A stretch of DNA of 64,000 bases, from the NCBI RefSeq assembly GCF_036021035.1, contig NZ_CP107930.1, positions 2,542,001-2,606,000 on the forward strand, in the 5' to 3' direction. The notes below the pieces were generated by a model. That model was not told the DNA's origin and did no database searches. It saw only the letters and a program-made list of their open reading frames with translations. Shown one piece after another: positions 13,564 to 21,100 of the stretch (its first letter is position 1; each line of letters starts with the position of its first letter). The translations under genes were made by a program, and so were the position numbers. This DNA comes from Kineococcus sp. NBC_00420. GTDB taxonomy: Bacteria; Actinomycetota; Actinomycetes; Actinomycetales; Kineococcaceae.

Positions 13564-14376
13564 TCACTCGACCGACTCGGTGGCCGTGGGCGAGCGGGAT
13601 CCCTGCGTCTCGTCCACGACGACGACCTGGACCCCGCGAGCTCGCAACGCCGCGACGCGCTCCGTCGGCGCAGTGGTGTCGGTGACGATCGTCCACGGCA
13701 GGGGGATCCGGAACCAGGCGTGGAAGGGGCGGGCACCGATCTTCTCGCCGTGGGCGAGGACGTAGACCCGCTCGGCGCGGCGCACCATGAGCTCCTTCAG
13801 GCGGACCTGCCCCAGGTCGGCCTCGCAGATCTCCCCCTCGTCGGAGATCCCGTCCGTTCCCAGGAACACGGCGTCGGCGCTGACCCGTTCCAGGGCCGCC
13901 TCGGTGAGCGGTCCGAGGAAGCCCTGGCTCAACGGTCGGAGCCGGCCACCGAGGCACTCGACGACGACTCCGCCGGCGTCGCTCAGTTCGGTGACGACGG
14001 TGAGGCTGGCGGTGATGACCGTCAGGCCTCGCGCTCCCGTCAACGCCGCCGCGAGTGCTCCGACGGTGGAGCCGACGTCGAGCAGGACGGTGTCGCCGGT
14101 GGCGACCTGCGTCGCGGCCCACTGCCCGATCGCGACCTTCGCAGAGTGCGCCTCGTCCATGCGTTGCCGCAGCGTCGACTCGCTGTGCGCCCCGATGGGG
14201 ATCGCGCCGCCGTACGTGCGGGCGATGCGGCCCTCGGTGGTGAGGATCGCGAGGTCGCGCCGGATGGTCGAGGGAGACACGTCGAAGCGGGACGCGAGGG
14301 TCTCGACGTTGGCGAGGCCCTCGTGGGCGAGGTCGACGATGGCTGAACGCCGGGTCTCGGTCGCCACGGAGGGCAT
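13564..14376 (-). CDS. DeoR family transcriptional regulator
   Basis: The 270-aa protein has an N-terminal DeoR-type helix-turn-helix (about 6-60, with SPSTIRRDLAILTTEGRI) and a C-terminal sugar-phosphate-sensing domain (about 75-235, with TVLLDVGSTVGALA and VFLGTDGI). DeoR/GlpR repressors usually respond to a phosphorylated sugar made by the pathway they control. The start is ATG with GGGAG five bases upstream. It lies 11 bp after the sugar-acid kinase/dehydrogenase fusion on the same strand, so the two form an operon. It probably represses that operon and perhaps the divergent aldolase gene. The effector is inferred. Confidence 0.88.
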   Translation of the reverse strand: MPSVATETRRSAIVDLAHEGLANVETLASRFDVSPSTIRRDLAILTTEGRIARTYGGAIPIGAHSESTLRQRMDEAHSAKVAIGQWAATQVATGDTVLLDVGSTVGALAAALTGARGLTVITASLTVVTELSDAGGVVVECLGGRLRPLSQGFLGPLTEAALERVSADAVFLGTDGISDEGEICEADLGQVRLKELMVRRAERVYVLAHGEKIGARPFHAWFRIPLPWTIVTDTTAPTERVAALRARGVQVVVVDETQGSRSPTATESVE

Positions 14377-14387
14377 GTGTCTCCCTG

Positions 14388-16550
14388 TCAGTCCTGCGTG
14401 GGGCGGGGGGCCACCTCGATGGCCTGCCGCATGGCCTCGACCATGCTGCGGGTGTCCACCTTGCCAGTCCCCGCGATGTCGAACGCGGTGCCGTGGTCCA
14501 CGGAGGTGCGGATGACGGGCAGCCCGACCGTGATGTTGACGCCGGCCTCGATGCCGAGCACCTTCACCGGCCCGTGTCCCTGGTCGTGGTACATCGCGAC
14601 GACGAGGTCGAAGTCACCGCGGCCGGCCAGGAAGAACAACGTGTCGGCGGGCAGCGGTCCGCGGGCGTCGATCCCGTCGGCGCGCGCGGCCTCGATGCCG
14701 GGCGTGATCTTCTCGGCCTCCTCGCCGTAGCCGAACAACCCACCTTCCCCCGCGTGCGGGTTGATCGCGCAGACGCCGATCTTGGGGTTCGCGTTCCCGG
14801 CGGCGACGAGCGCGGTGTGCCCACGGCGGATCGTGCGTTCGACGAGTCCCGGTTCGATCTTGGCGACGGCGTCGACCAACCCGATGTGGGTGGTCACGTG
14901 GATGACCTTAAGGGTCGGCGTCGAGAGCATCATCGACACCTCCTCCGTCCCGGTGAGTTCCGCGAGCAGCTCGGTGTGACCGGGGTAGACGTGGCCGCCG
15001 AGGTGCAGCGCCTCCTTGTTCAGCGGGGCGGTGCAGATCGCCTGGACCTCACCGCGCATCGCCATCTCGCTGGCGACCCGCACGTAGTGGTAGGCCGCGT
15101 CCCCTGCCACAGGGGACAACTGTCCCCAGGCCAGGTCGGCGGGCAGCAGTTCGAGGTCCACGACGTTGATCCGACCGGGTTCGAAGACGGCGTCCGCGAC
15201 TCCCTCCACCGGGACGATCTTCACGTCCACCCCGAGGACGTCCGCGGCGAGCCGCAGCCGGGCGGCGTCCCCGACGACGACGGATCGGGAGTTCTCGACG
15301 ACGCTCGGGTGCAGGAGCGCGGCGACGACGATCTCCGGGCCGACACCGGCTCCGTCCCCCATGGTCACGGCGATGGCGGGACTCGTGCTGCTGCTCATGG
15401 GAAGGCCTTCCAGAGGTGGGAGGAGTTCGGGGTTCAGCGATCGCACGATCCGGAGCAGGCTGTCCGGGCCGCCGAAGCTGCCGGGGCGGGTGACGACGTG
15501 ACGACCGTCGGGGGTCTCGGAGCGGACGGCGCCGTGTTCGATCTGCGAGAGGAACCGCAACGAGGGGACGTGCAGGGCGTCGAGGACGTGGCGGGCCGTC
15601 TCGCCGCCGGTGAGGACGAGGTCGGCGGGCCCGACCGCATCGGCGACGACGCGACCCAACGCCCGGGACAGTTGTCGGCCGTGGGCTGTCCCGGTGAGCC
15701 GGACGACGGTCAGGGAGTTCCGCGAGACGGCCTGGGCGAGCTGGGCGACGGCGGTGCCGCGCAGGACGTCGGCGCACGGCAGGTCGACCGGGGTGGCGCC
15801 GGCGTCGACGAGTTCTTCGGCCTGGCGCTGCGCGGTGGGTTCGGCGGTGCCGACGACCACGACGAGGCGCGGGACGTTCCGTGCGTCGGGTTGCTCGTGG
15901 GCCGCCTCCGCGGGGAGCGCGCGGGCGACGGCGGCGACCAGTCCAGCCGAACCGACCAGCGGCCGGCCGTGGGAGGCGGTGACGATCAGGTCGAGGTCGT
16001 CGTCGGTCTCGGCGTCGCAGACGACGACGGTTCCCGCTGGGACCTGCGCGATCTGCGCGATCAGATCGCTCGACCGCACGACGTCGAGGGTGATCGTCGT
16101 GGTCGCGACTCCCGGTAGGGCGTCGGAGACCGTCGCCGGTGCCTCGCGCCCCTCCGTCGCCCAGGCAGCGGTCTCGGCGAGCGGCCGGCCCTCGACGAGC
16201 AGCCGCCCACCGACCACCGTCCGACCGGCGACGGGAAGCGCGGGCGCTAGGACGACCGCCCCGCCCAGAGCACGCACGACGGGGGCGAGGTTGCCGCGGA
16301 GCAGGCTGTCGATCTTCGTGACCACCGTCCGGCCGGGTGCTACCCGGAGGACCTCGGCGACGCGCGCTCCGGTCTCCCGGGCGGTGAGGTGACGGGAGTC
16401 GAGGTCGAGGACGGTGTCGTGGTCGGTGATCCGCGTGGGCCAGAGGCCGATGCGCACCGGGCCGGCCCTGCGCGAACCACGCACGCGAAGCGCGCCTGCG
16501 GACTCGGCGGCGCCCGAGAGGTCGTCCGCGAGGACGAGCAAGCCAGCCAC
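14388..16550 (-). CDS. Fused four-carbon acid sugar kinase (DUF1537) and PdxA-type 4-phosphate dehydrogenase
   Basis: This 720-aa protein joins two enzymes usually encoded separately. Residues 1 to about 380 are a four-carbon acid sugar kinase (LADDLSGAAE, TKIDSLLRGN, LTGGETA). Residues from about 387 to the end are a PdxA/PdxA2-type dehydrogenase (MGDGAGVGPEI, THIGL, NPHAGEGG, YHDQGHGPVK), keeping the three metal-site histidines. In known D-threonate/D-erythronate catabolism, the kinase makes the 4-phosphate and PdxA2 oxidatively decarboxylates it to dihydroxyacetone phosphate, so the fusion joins successive steps. The start is GTG with AGGAGG upstream. Inside, an ATG at about 15399 is preceded by GGAAGG, so separate PdxA2 could also be made. 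Assignment to threonate rather than erythronate is uncertain. No PLP genes lie nearby, against a vitamin B6 role. Confidence 0.87.
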   Translation of the reverse strand: MAGLLVLADDLSGAAESAGALRVRGSRRAGPVRIGLWPTRITDHDTVLDLDSRHLTARETGARVAEVLRVAPGRTVVTKIDSLLRGNLAPVVRALGGAVVLAPALPVAGRTVVGGRLLVEGRPLAETAAWATEGREAPATVSDALPGVATTTITLDVVRSSDLIAQIAQVPAGTVVVCDAETDDDLDLIVTASHGRPLVGSAGLVAAVARALPAEAAHEQPDARNVPRLVVVVGTAEPTAQRQAEELVDAGATPVDLPCADVLRGTAVAQLAQAVSRNSLTVVRLTGTAHGRQLSRALGRVVADAVGPADLVLTGGETARHVLDALHVPSLRFLSQIEHGAVRSETPDGRHVVTRPGSFGGPDSLLRIVRSLNPELLPPLEGLPMSSSTSPAIAVTMGDGAGVGPEIVVAALLHPSVVENSRSVVVGDAARLRLAADVLGVDVKIVPVEGVADAVFEPGRINVVDLELLPADLAWGQLSPVAGDAAYHYVRVASEMAMRGEVQAICTAPLNKEALHLGGHVYPGHTELLAELTGTEEVSMMLSTPTLKVIHVTTHIGLVDAVAKIEPGLVERTIRRGHTALVAAGNANPKIGVCAINPHAGEGGLFGYGEEAEKITPGIEAARADGIDARGPLPADTLFFLAGRGDFDLVVAMYHDQGHGPVKVLGIEAGVNITVGLPVIRTSVDHGTAFDIAGTGKVDTRSMVEAMRQAIEVAPRPTQD

Positions 16551-16601
16551 CGAACCTCCTCCGCGACCGACGCGACGCTGCGCCGACCGAGGTCTCCATC
16601 A

Positions 16602-16614
16602 CGCACAACGTGCG
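16602..16614. promoter_or_regulatory. Short inverted repeat in divergent promoter, possible DeoR operator
   Basis: CGCAC and GTGCG flank AAC between the divergent kinase/dehydrogenase and aldolase genes. The position suits an operator for the DeoR regulator, but the repeat is short and could be chance in GC-rich DNA. Confidence 0.3.
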
Positions 16615-16757
16615 CGAACCACGCTAGTCCGTCTGCGTGGACTGCGCAATCGCCGTGGCCGGCGAACGCCTCCCCCTTGCCGAGCGCCGTCCTGACGGCG
16701 TGAGATGCCGTCGGGCCTTCCCGCCCGTGACCAACCCACGAGTCTGGAGATCCACCC

Positions 16758-17546
16758 GTGCCCGAACACACCGCCTCCCCCGAGTTCGCCCGCAAGTTCC
16801 GCGCCCGCGAACCCCTCGTCGGCTACTGGGTGATGCTCGACTCACCCGCCTCCACCGAACGCCTCGCCCGTGTCGGCTACGACTACATCTGCCTCGACCA
16901 GCAGCACGGCCTCATGGGTTACGACGGGCTGCTGCGTGGGCTGATGGCCGTGGACGCCGGTGCGCGGCTGGGCGACGTGGACACGGTAGGGATCGTGCGC
17001 GCGGCGGCAAACGACATCACGTGGATGGGCCAGGCCCTCGACGCAGGTGCGTCCGCGATCATCGTGCCGCTGGTCGACTCGGCCGCCGACGCGCGGCTCG
17101 CGGTGCAGAACGCGAAGTACCCGCCGATGGGGCGCCGGTCGTTCGGACCGATGCGGGCCCAACTGCGATTGGGGCGTTCCACCGAGGTGCCGAACCGCGA
17201 CGTGCTGGTGCTGGCGATGATCGAGACGGCGGACGGGCTGGCGAACGTCGAGGAGATCGCCGCGGTCGAGGGACTCGACGGGTTGTACATCGGGCCGTCG
17301 GACCTGTCGCTCGGGTTGGGAGCCGTGTTCCCCGGCGACCCCGCGATCTCGGACGAGTTCGACGCGGCGTTGGAGCGGATCAAGGCGGCTGGGCGGGCGG
17401 CGGGGAAGAGCGTGGGGATCCACACTCCGAGCGGGGACGTCGCGGCCAAGCGGTTGGCGGAGGGGTTCGACGTGGTGACGGTGGCGGGGGACGTGGTGCA
17501 CCTGGAGGAGATCGCCACCGCGCACCTGCGGTCGGTCCGCGACTGA
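16758..17546 (+). CDS. HpcH/HpaI family aldolase
   Basis: The 262-aa protein has the class II aldolase/citrate-lyase-beta TIM-barrel signature: LDQQHG near 48, an Arg in IVRAA, a metal-binding Glu in MIETADG near 155 and Asp in IGPSDLSLGLG near 182. Relatives split 2-keto-3-deoxy sugar acids or 4-hydroxy-2-oxo acids to pyruvate plus an aldehyde. It is divergent from the kinase/dehydrogenase-DeoR operon, which suggests work on related sugar acids. The start is GTG with GGAGA seven bases upstream. It converges on the fic gene with a 6-bp gap. The exact substrate is unknown. Confidence 0.85.
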   Translation: MPEHTASPEFARKFRAREPLVGYWVMLDSPASTERLARVGYDYICLDQQHGLMGYDGLLRGLMAVDAGARLGDVDTVGIVRAAANDITWMGQALDAGASAIIVPLVDSAADARLAVQNAKYPPMGRRSFGPMRAQLRLGRSTEVPNRDVLVLAMIETADGLANVEEIAAVEGLDGLYIGPSDLSLGLGAVFPGDPAISDEFDAALERIKAAGRAAGKSVGIHTPSGDVAAKRLAEGFDVVTVAGDVVHLEEIATAHLRSVRD

Positions 17547-17552
17547 CCGGGG

Positions 17553-18818
17553 TCAGCGGTTCGGCGAGCGCCGGGGAACGGGGCGAGCAGGCGGTTCGAC
17601 AGCGGTGTCCCCGACGGGTGAGGCCAGTGACCGCTCGAACCCGGTGATGAGGTCGATCAGGCCGTCGACCTCGAACGCGCGGTTGCGTCGGCCGGCGGTC
17701 GTCTGCACCAGGACTCCGGCCGTGTGCAGCCGGTCGACGGCCTCGTTGACGGCCTGGGTCGACCGGTCCGTCAGCCGGACCAACTGCGCGACCGTCGTCA
17801 CCGGGGTCTGCGGCAGGACGTCGTCGAGCAACTGGGCGACCGTCGACCCCGCACGCAGCGGTCCCACCGCCTCCCGCCAGCGCTGGCTGAGTCCTGCCAG
17901 TCCGTCGGTAAGTCCCGACACCCGTGCGCAGGCTTCGGTCGTCGCCGCGGCGAAGGTCGCGATCCACTCGGCGATCCCGGTGTGGCCGTCCTCGCGGAAG
18001 GATTCGAGACCGGCGACGTAGTCCCGGCTCCGGGTGGCCAGGACGAGGCTGACCGGCGGGACGTGGTGGGGACTCAGGCCGCGACGGGTCAGGACGACGT
18101 GGATGAGGGCGCGACCCGTCCGACCGTTGCCGTCGGCGAACGGGTGGATCGTCTCGAACTGCGCGTGGGCCAGCGCGGCCTGGACGACCGGCGGGTGGAC
18201 GTCCGAGTCCACGTACTCGACGAGGTCCTCGAGCAGCGCCTCGACCTCGTCCGGGGGTGGCGGCACGAAGTCGGCGGCGCACGGGTTGAAGCTCGACCCA
18301 CCGATCCAGTTCTGGCGGTCGCGGACGGTTCCCGCCCAGCTCGCGTCGCGAGTGCCGGCCAACAGGGCGCGGTGGATGTCGCGGATCGCGTCCACGTCCA
18401 GCCGGGGCCGTCGGGCGACGTCGTCGACGGCGGCTCGCATGGCGTCGATGTTGCCGAGGACGTCAGCCGCCCCCTGGTCGGGAGAGGATCCGTCGAGCTC
18501 CAGCGCGGCGTCGGCGCGCGCCAGTCGGCGGCCACCGATCTCCAGCCCTTCGATGCGGGAGGACGCGACCGCCTCCGCTCTCAGCAGCAGTCGGGCGATG
18601 GCTTTGTAGCCGCGGTAGGGCAGACCAGAGGCGTTGAGCTGCTGGACGGCGCGTTCGGCGTCGGAGACGTCGGCGGCGACGTCGGCGGGCAGCATGACCT
18701 CGCGTCCGACGAGGCGGGCGGGGACGAAGGCGTCGTAGCGGCAGGGTTGGCGGTGGCGTCGGGGCACGCCGGTGATGTCCCGGTCGGGGGTCCACTGCGT
18801 GCTGACGAGTCGGCCCAT
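17553..18818 (-). CDS. Fic family protein (AMP-transferase) with inhibitory helix and C-terminal winged helix
   Basis: The 421-aa protein carries the complete Fic motif HPFADGNGRTGR near 223-234, so it should be active in AMP transfer or a related nucleotide modification. Residues 86-91 read SSRIEG and fit the inhibitory (S/T)xxxE(G/N) motif ahead of the Fic core, so it is self-inhibited as in class II Fic proteins. The C-terminal 100 residues look like a winged helix (TTVAQLVRLTDRSTQAVNEA), which may bind DNA. TATGAT lies exactly 6 nt before the ATG, predicting a leaderless mRNA. The target is unknown. It sits at the left end of the defence island. Confidence 0.88.
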   Translation of the reverse strand: MGRLVSTQWTPDRDITGVPRRHRQPCRYDAFVPARLVGREVMLPADVAADVSDAERAVQQLNASGLPYRGYKAIARLLLRAEAVASSRIEGLEIGGRRLARADAALELDGSSPDQGAADVLGNIDAMRAAVDDVARRPRLDVDAIRDIHRALLAGTRDASWAGTVRDRQNWIGGSSFNPCAADFVPPPPDEVEALLEDLVEYVDSDVHPPVVQAALAHAQFETIHPFADGNGRTGRALIHVVLTRRGLSPHHVPPVSLVLATRSRDYVAGLESFREDGHTGIAEWIATFAAATTEACARVSGLTDGLAGLSQRWREAVGPLRAGSTVAQLLDDVLPQTPVTTVAQLVRLTDRSTQAVNEAVDRLHTAGVLVQTTAGRRNRAFEVDGLIDLITGFERSLASPVGDTAVEPPARPVPRRSPNR

Positions 18819-18824
18819 GCCGAC

Positions 18825-18830
18825 ATCATA
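18825..18830 (-). promoter_or_regulatory. -10 box of leaderless fic promoter
   Basis: TATGAT on the minus strand is followed by 6 nt and then the ATG of fic. Transcription would therefore begin at or next to the start codon. There is no Shine-Dalgarno sequence. Confidence 0.5.
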
Positions 18831-18878
18831 ATCAAGGTTGAAGCTGAAGCTTGAACAAGATAGGGACGACGACCAGGT

Positions 18879-19736
18879 TCACGTCGACCTCTGAGCGAGC
18901 CGGTGGACCGGGTGCGCGGCCGGCAGCTCGTGCAGCGGCACCCGCAGGTCGGACCACCGCCACCCCAGCCGCCGCAACCGGTACCGCCGCAACCGGTGGT
19001 GCTCGTAGGCGGTGAGCCCCAGGACGGTCAGGGCCCCCCCGAGCGCGAGGAGGGACAACGTCCGCTCGACGCCGACGGCGGGCTGCAGGGCCTGGTGGAC
19101 GTTCTCCGCGCCGCTGGCGAGCGCCACCGCGAAGGCGAGGACGGACGGCAGCAGCGGGTGCACGTCACCGGCGCAGAAGAGGTGGCGGACGCCGCGCACC
19201 ACGACGGCCGCGGCCGCCACCACCAAGAAGGGCCAGGTGAAGTACAGGACCACGCCGCCGCTCACCAGGACCGGCGCGAGGTGCTCGACCGCGACGGAGC
19301 CGGCTGGTCGCCGCTCTGCCCACTCCTTCAACTGCAGCACGAGCAGTGGAACGGCGATGACGGTCACGAGCAGCGAGAGGGGACGAACCACCGGACGGAG
19401 GCGTCCGCGACGTTGCGTGCGGTGGCTGCAGAGGGAGACGACGGCCAGGGACACGAGCACGACGACGACTGCGACCGCCGCCTTCAGCAGGAAACCTACG
19501 ATCGCCCCCGTGAGCATCTTGTCCGCCAAGCCCGTCGTCTCCTCCCCCGACAAGCCGACGGCGACGACCACGCTGGCGTAGCCGAGCCAGGAGCGCCACG
19601 CCTGCAGGCGCTCCACGTGCGGGTCGATGCGCCACCGCGGGGTCATCCAGCGGGAGACCCCGCGCCAGCAGCGGACCAGCAGGCCCACGTACCAGGCGAT
19701 GAACCGGACACCCAGCTCGATCAGCACACCCGCCAT
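18879..19736 (-). CDS. Multi-pass membrane protein of unknown function
   Basis: The chosen start is ATG at 19736, with GGGAAG upstream and a hydrophobic first segment (MAGVLIELGVRFIAWYVGLL). Longer upstream starts would read through unrelated sequence. The 285-aa protein has about five to six hydrophobic segments and a basic C-terminus rich in Arg and His. I do not recognise the family. The block VRHLFCAGDVHPLLPSVLAF recurs almost unchanged in the broken paralogue at 12,754-13,480. It lies 109 bp downstream of the HEPN-like gene on the same strand, so it may be a third member of that operon. A membrane effector or sensor role is speculation. Confidence 0.7.
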   Translation of the reverse strand: MAGVLIELGVRFIAWYVGLLVRCWRGVSRWMTPRWRIDPHVERLQAWRSWLGYASVVVAVGLSGEETTGLADKMLTGAIVGFLLKAAVAVVVVLVSLAVVSLCSHRTQRRGRLRPVVRPLSLLVTVIAVPLLVLQLKEWAERRPAGSVAVEHLAPVLVSGGVVLYFTWPFLVVAAAAVVVRGVRHLFCAGDVHPLLPSVLAFAVALASGAENVHQALQPAVGVERTLSLLALGGALTVLGLTAYEHHRLRRYRLRRLGWRWSDLRVPLHELPAAHPVHRLAQRST

Positions 19737-19845
19737 GACGACTTCCCGCTGCAGTGACGCTCCGTCGCCGACTGTGGCGGAGGAAGCCGACACGGTGAGG
19801 AGAACACCAGGGCACTCGCTCTCGGACCGGTCTCGTCGATCGACC

Positions 19846-20256
19846 TCAGCCGGCTCGCACCGCGAGGTCGTACAGCCGGCGCGCCCACTGGACGGCCTGC
19901 TCAGCGCGAGGGGCGGAGACCATCGTGGCGGCGTAGTGCGCCTGGTCCTTGATCTCAAGGAGGCGCCGCAGGTCCTTCGCCATCGCCACCCCGTCGGGTC
20001 GGACGGTGGCGAGCAGATCGACGGCTTGCCGGTGGTCTTGCCCTCGCGAGCGCTGCCCCAGTCGGCTGCAGCACACCGCGTCGGACGCGGCGATGCCGGA
20101 CAGGACCGCCAACGACGCTGCCACCTGCGGGGTGGCGAGACCGTCATCGGTCTCGTCGATGACCAGTTCGGCGACCTCGAGGAACGCTCGCGCCTGCTCC
20201 AGCCGGGTGTGCCCCTCAGCGGGGGAACAGTCGCTCGTGCGACCGGACGGGCTCAC
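19846..20256 (-). CDS. HEPN-like domain protein, partner of a MNT nucleotidyltransferase
   Basis: The 136-aa all-helical protein starts at GTG 20256, overlapping the stop of the upstream nucleotidyltransferase gene by 4 bp (GTGA). The helix LLEIKDQAHYAA resembles the C-terminal helix of HEPN proteins, which in toxin forms holds the RNase R/K-x4-6-H motif. Here only KDQAHY is seen, so catalysis is uncertain. Pairs of a MNT nucleotidyltransferase and HEPN protein are widespread toxin-antitoxin systems in which MNT AMPylates and inactivates HEPN. The tight coupling supports such a pair. Family assignment rests on context and a short motif. Confidence 0.6.
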   Translation of the reverse strand: MSPSGRTSDCSPAEGHTRLEQARAFLEVAELVIDETDDGLATPQVAASLAVLSGIAASDAVCCSRLGQRSRGQDHRQAVDLLATVRPDGVAMAKDLRRLLEIKDQAHYAATMVSAPRAEQAVQWARRLYDLAVRAG

Positions 20257-20882
20257 CGCGCCACGTTCCGCAGCAGGGCGCTGAGGTCTCGACCGACCAG
20301 GGTGATGGCCTCTCGCCGCCACGAGCCGACGATCGGTTCGTCGGCTTCGACGTGGTCTCGGAGGTCGCTCACCGAGATGTCGTATGGCTGCGCCGGGTTG
20401 CCGCTCCAGGACTGGACGGCGGTCACGAGGGAGTCCACCTGGTCGTCCCAGGCGAGGGCTCGTTCCCCCGTCACCTCGTCAGCACGGACGAGCAAGAGGT
20501 CGACGTCGGAATCGACACTCCCCTCCCCTCGGGCGAGGGAACCGAAGACCGCGGCTGTCTCGACCGGTACGGCCCAGGACCGGACCCGTTCCTCGATGCG
20601 GCGCAGGAGTTCCCGGCGCAAGTCGGCGAGGATCTCCACCGCGGGCCAGGCGAGGTGGTTCCGGTTGGCGCTGTAGTACGCAGCGTTCCTCCGGCGCTCG
20701 ACGGTGATGACCCCCTCCTCGGCGAGGCGAGTGAGGACGCGTTGCACCCCGGCTGGGGACGCTGTTCCGACAAGGCGGGCGACCTCACGGCCAGACATCG
20801 CAACCGTCAATCCGGCCAGCGCGACGAGCACCGGCCCATCCAAGGACGGGACGACGACTCGAACGGGATGGCCGAGATCCAC
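20253..20882 (-). CDS. Winged-helix plus MNT-type nucleotidyltransferase (likely antitoxin)
   Basis: The 209-aa protein has an N-terminal winged helix (about 20-75, MSGREVARLVGTASPAGVQR) and a minimal nucleotidyltransferase domain with GSLARGEGSVDSDVDLLLV near 112-130. This is the GS-x10-DxD metal site of MNT proteins. I chose GTG 20882 because TATACT lies exactly 6 nt upstream, which predicts a leaderless transcript. A longer form would have to cross that promoter. MNT partners of HEPN toxins act as antitoxins, and the DNA-binding part suggests autoregulation. It is divergent from the helicase gene at 21,101. Confidence 0.78.
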   Translation of the reverse strand: MDLGHPVRVVVPSLDGPVLVALAGLTVAMSGREVARLVGTASPAGVQRVLTRLAEEGVITVERRRNAAYYSANRNHLAWPAVEILADLRRELLRRIEERVRSWAVPVETAAVFGSLARGEGSVDSDVDLLLVRADEVTGERALAWDDQVDSLVTAVQSWSGNPAQPYDISVSDLRDHVEADEPIVGSWRREAITLVGRDLSALLRNVAR

Positions 20883-20888
20883 GTGCCC

Positions 20889-20894
20889 AGTATA
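20889..20894 (-). promoter_or_regulatory. -10 box of leaderless promoter for the MNT/HEPN pair
   Basis: TATACT on the minus strand lies 6 nt before GTG 20882. It matches the actinobacterial TAnnnT -10 form. No clear -35 hexamer is seen. Confidence 0.55.
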
Positions 20895-21100
20895 AGAGTC
20901 GAATGACCGGAAAAGTAGGCACGTGGTCAACCCGGCACCGCCTTTCACCCGGCGGGGTGCCGGCAATCGCGTGGGCGTCCCTCATCAGGGGGACACCACG
21001 AAGAGAGCACCGCGGCTCGTGACATCGCCCCGGGCGAATCACTGCTGGTGAGCCCGATAGCTTGATCGTCCAGGCTGGAACCAAGGACCACGAGGTGACG

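Noticed and set aside
14388-16550. PdxA part as a vitamin B6 biosynthesis enzyme
   Set aside because: It is fused to a sugar-acid kinase and linked to a DeoR regulator, with no other pdx genes nearby. A PdxA2 catabolic role fits better.
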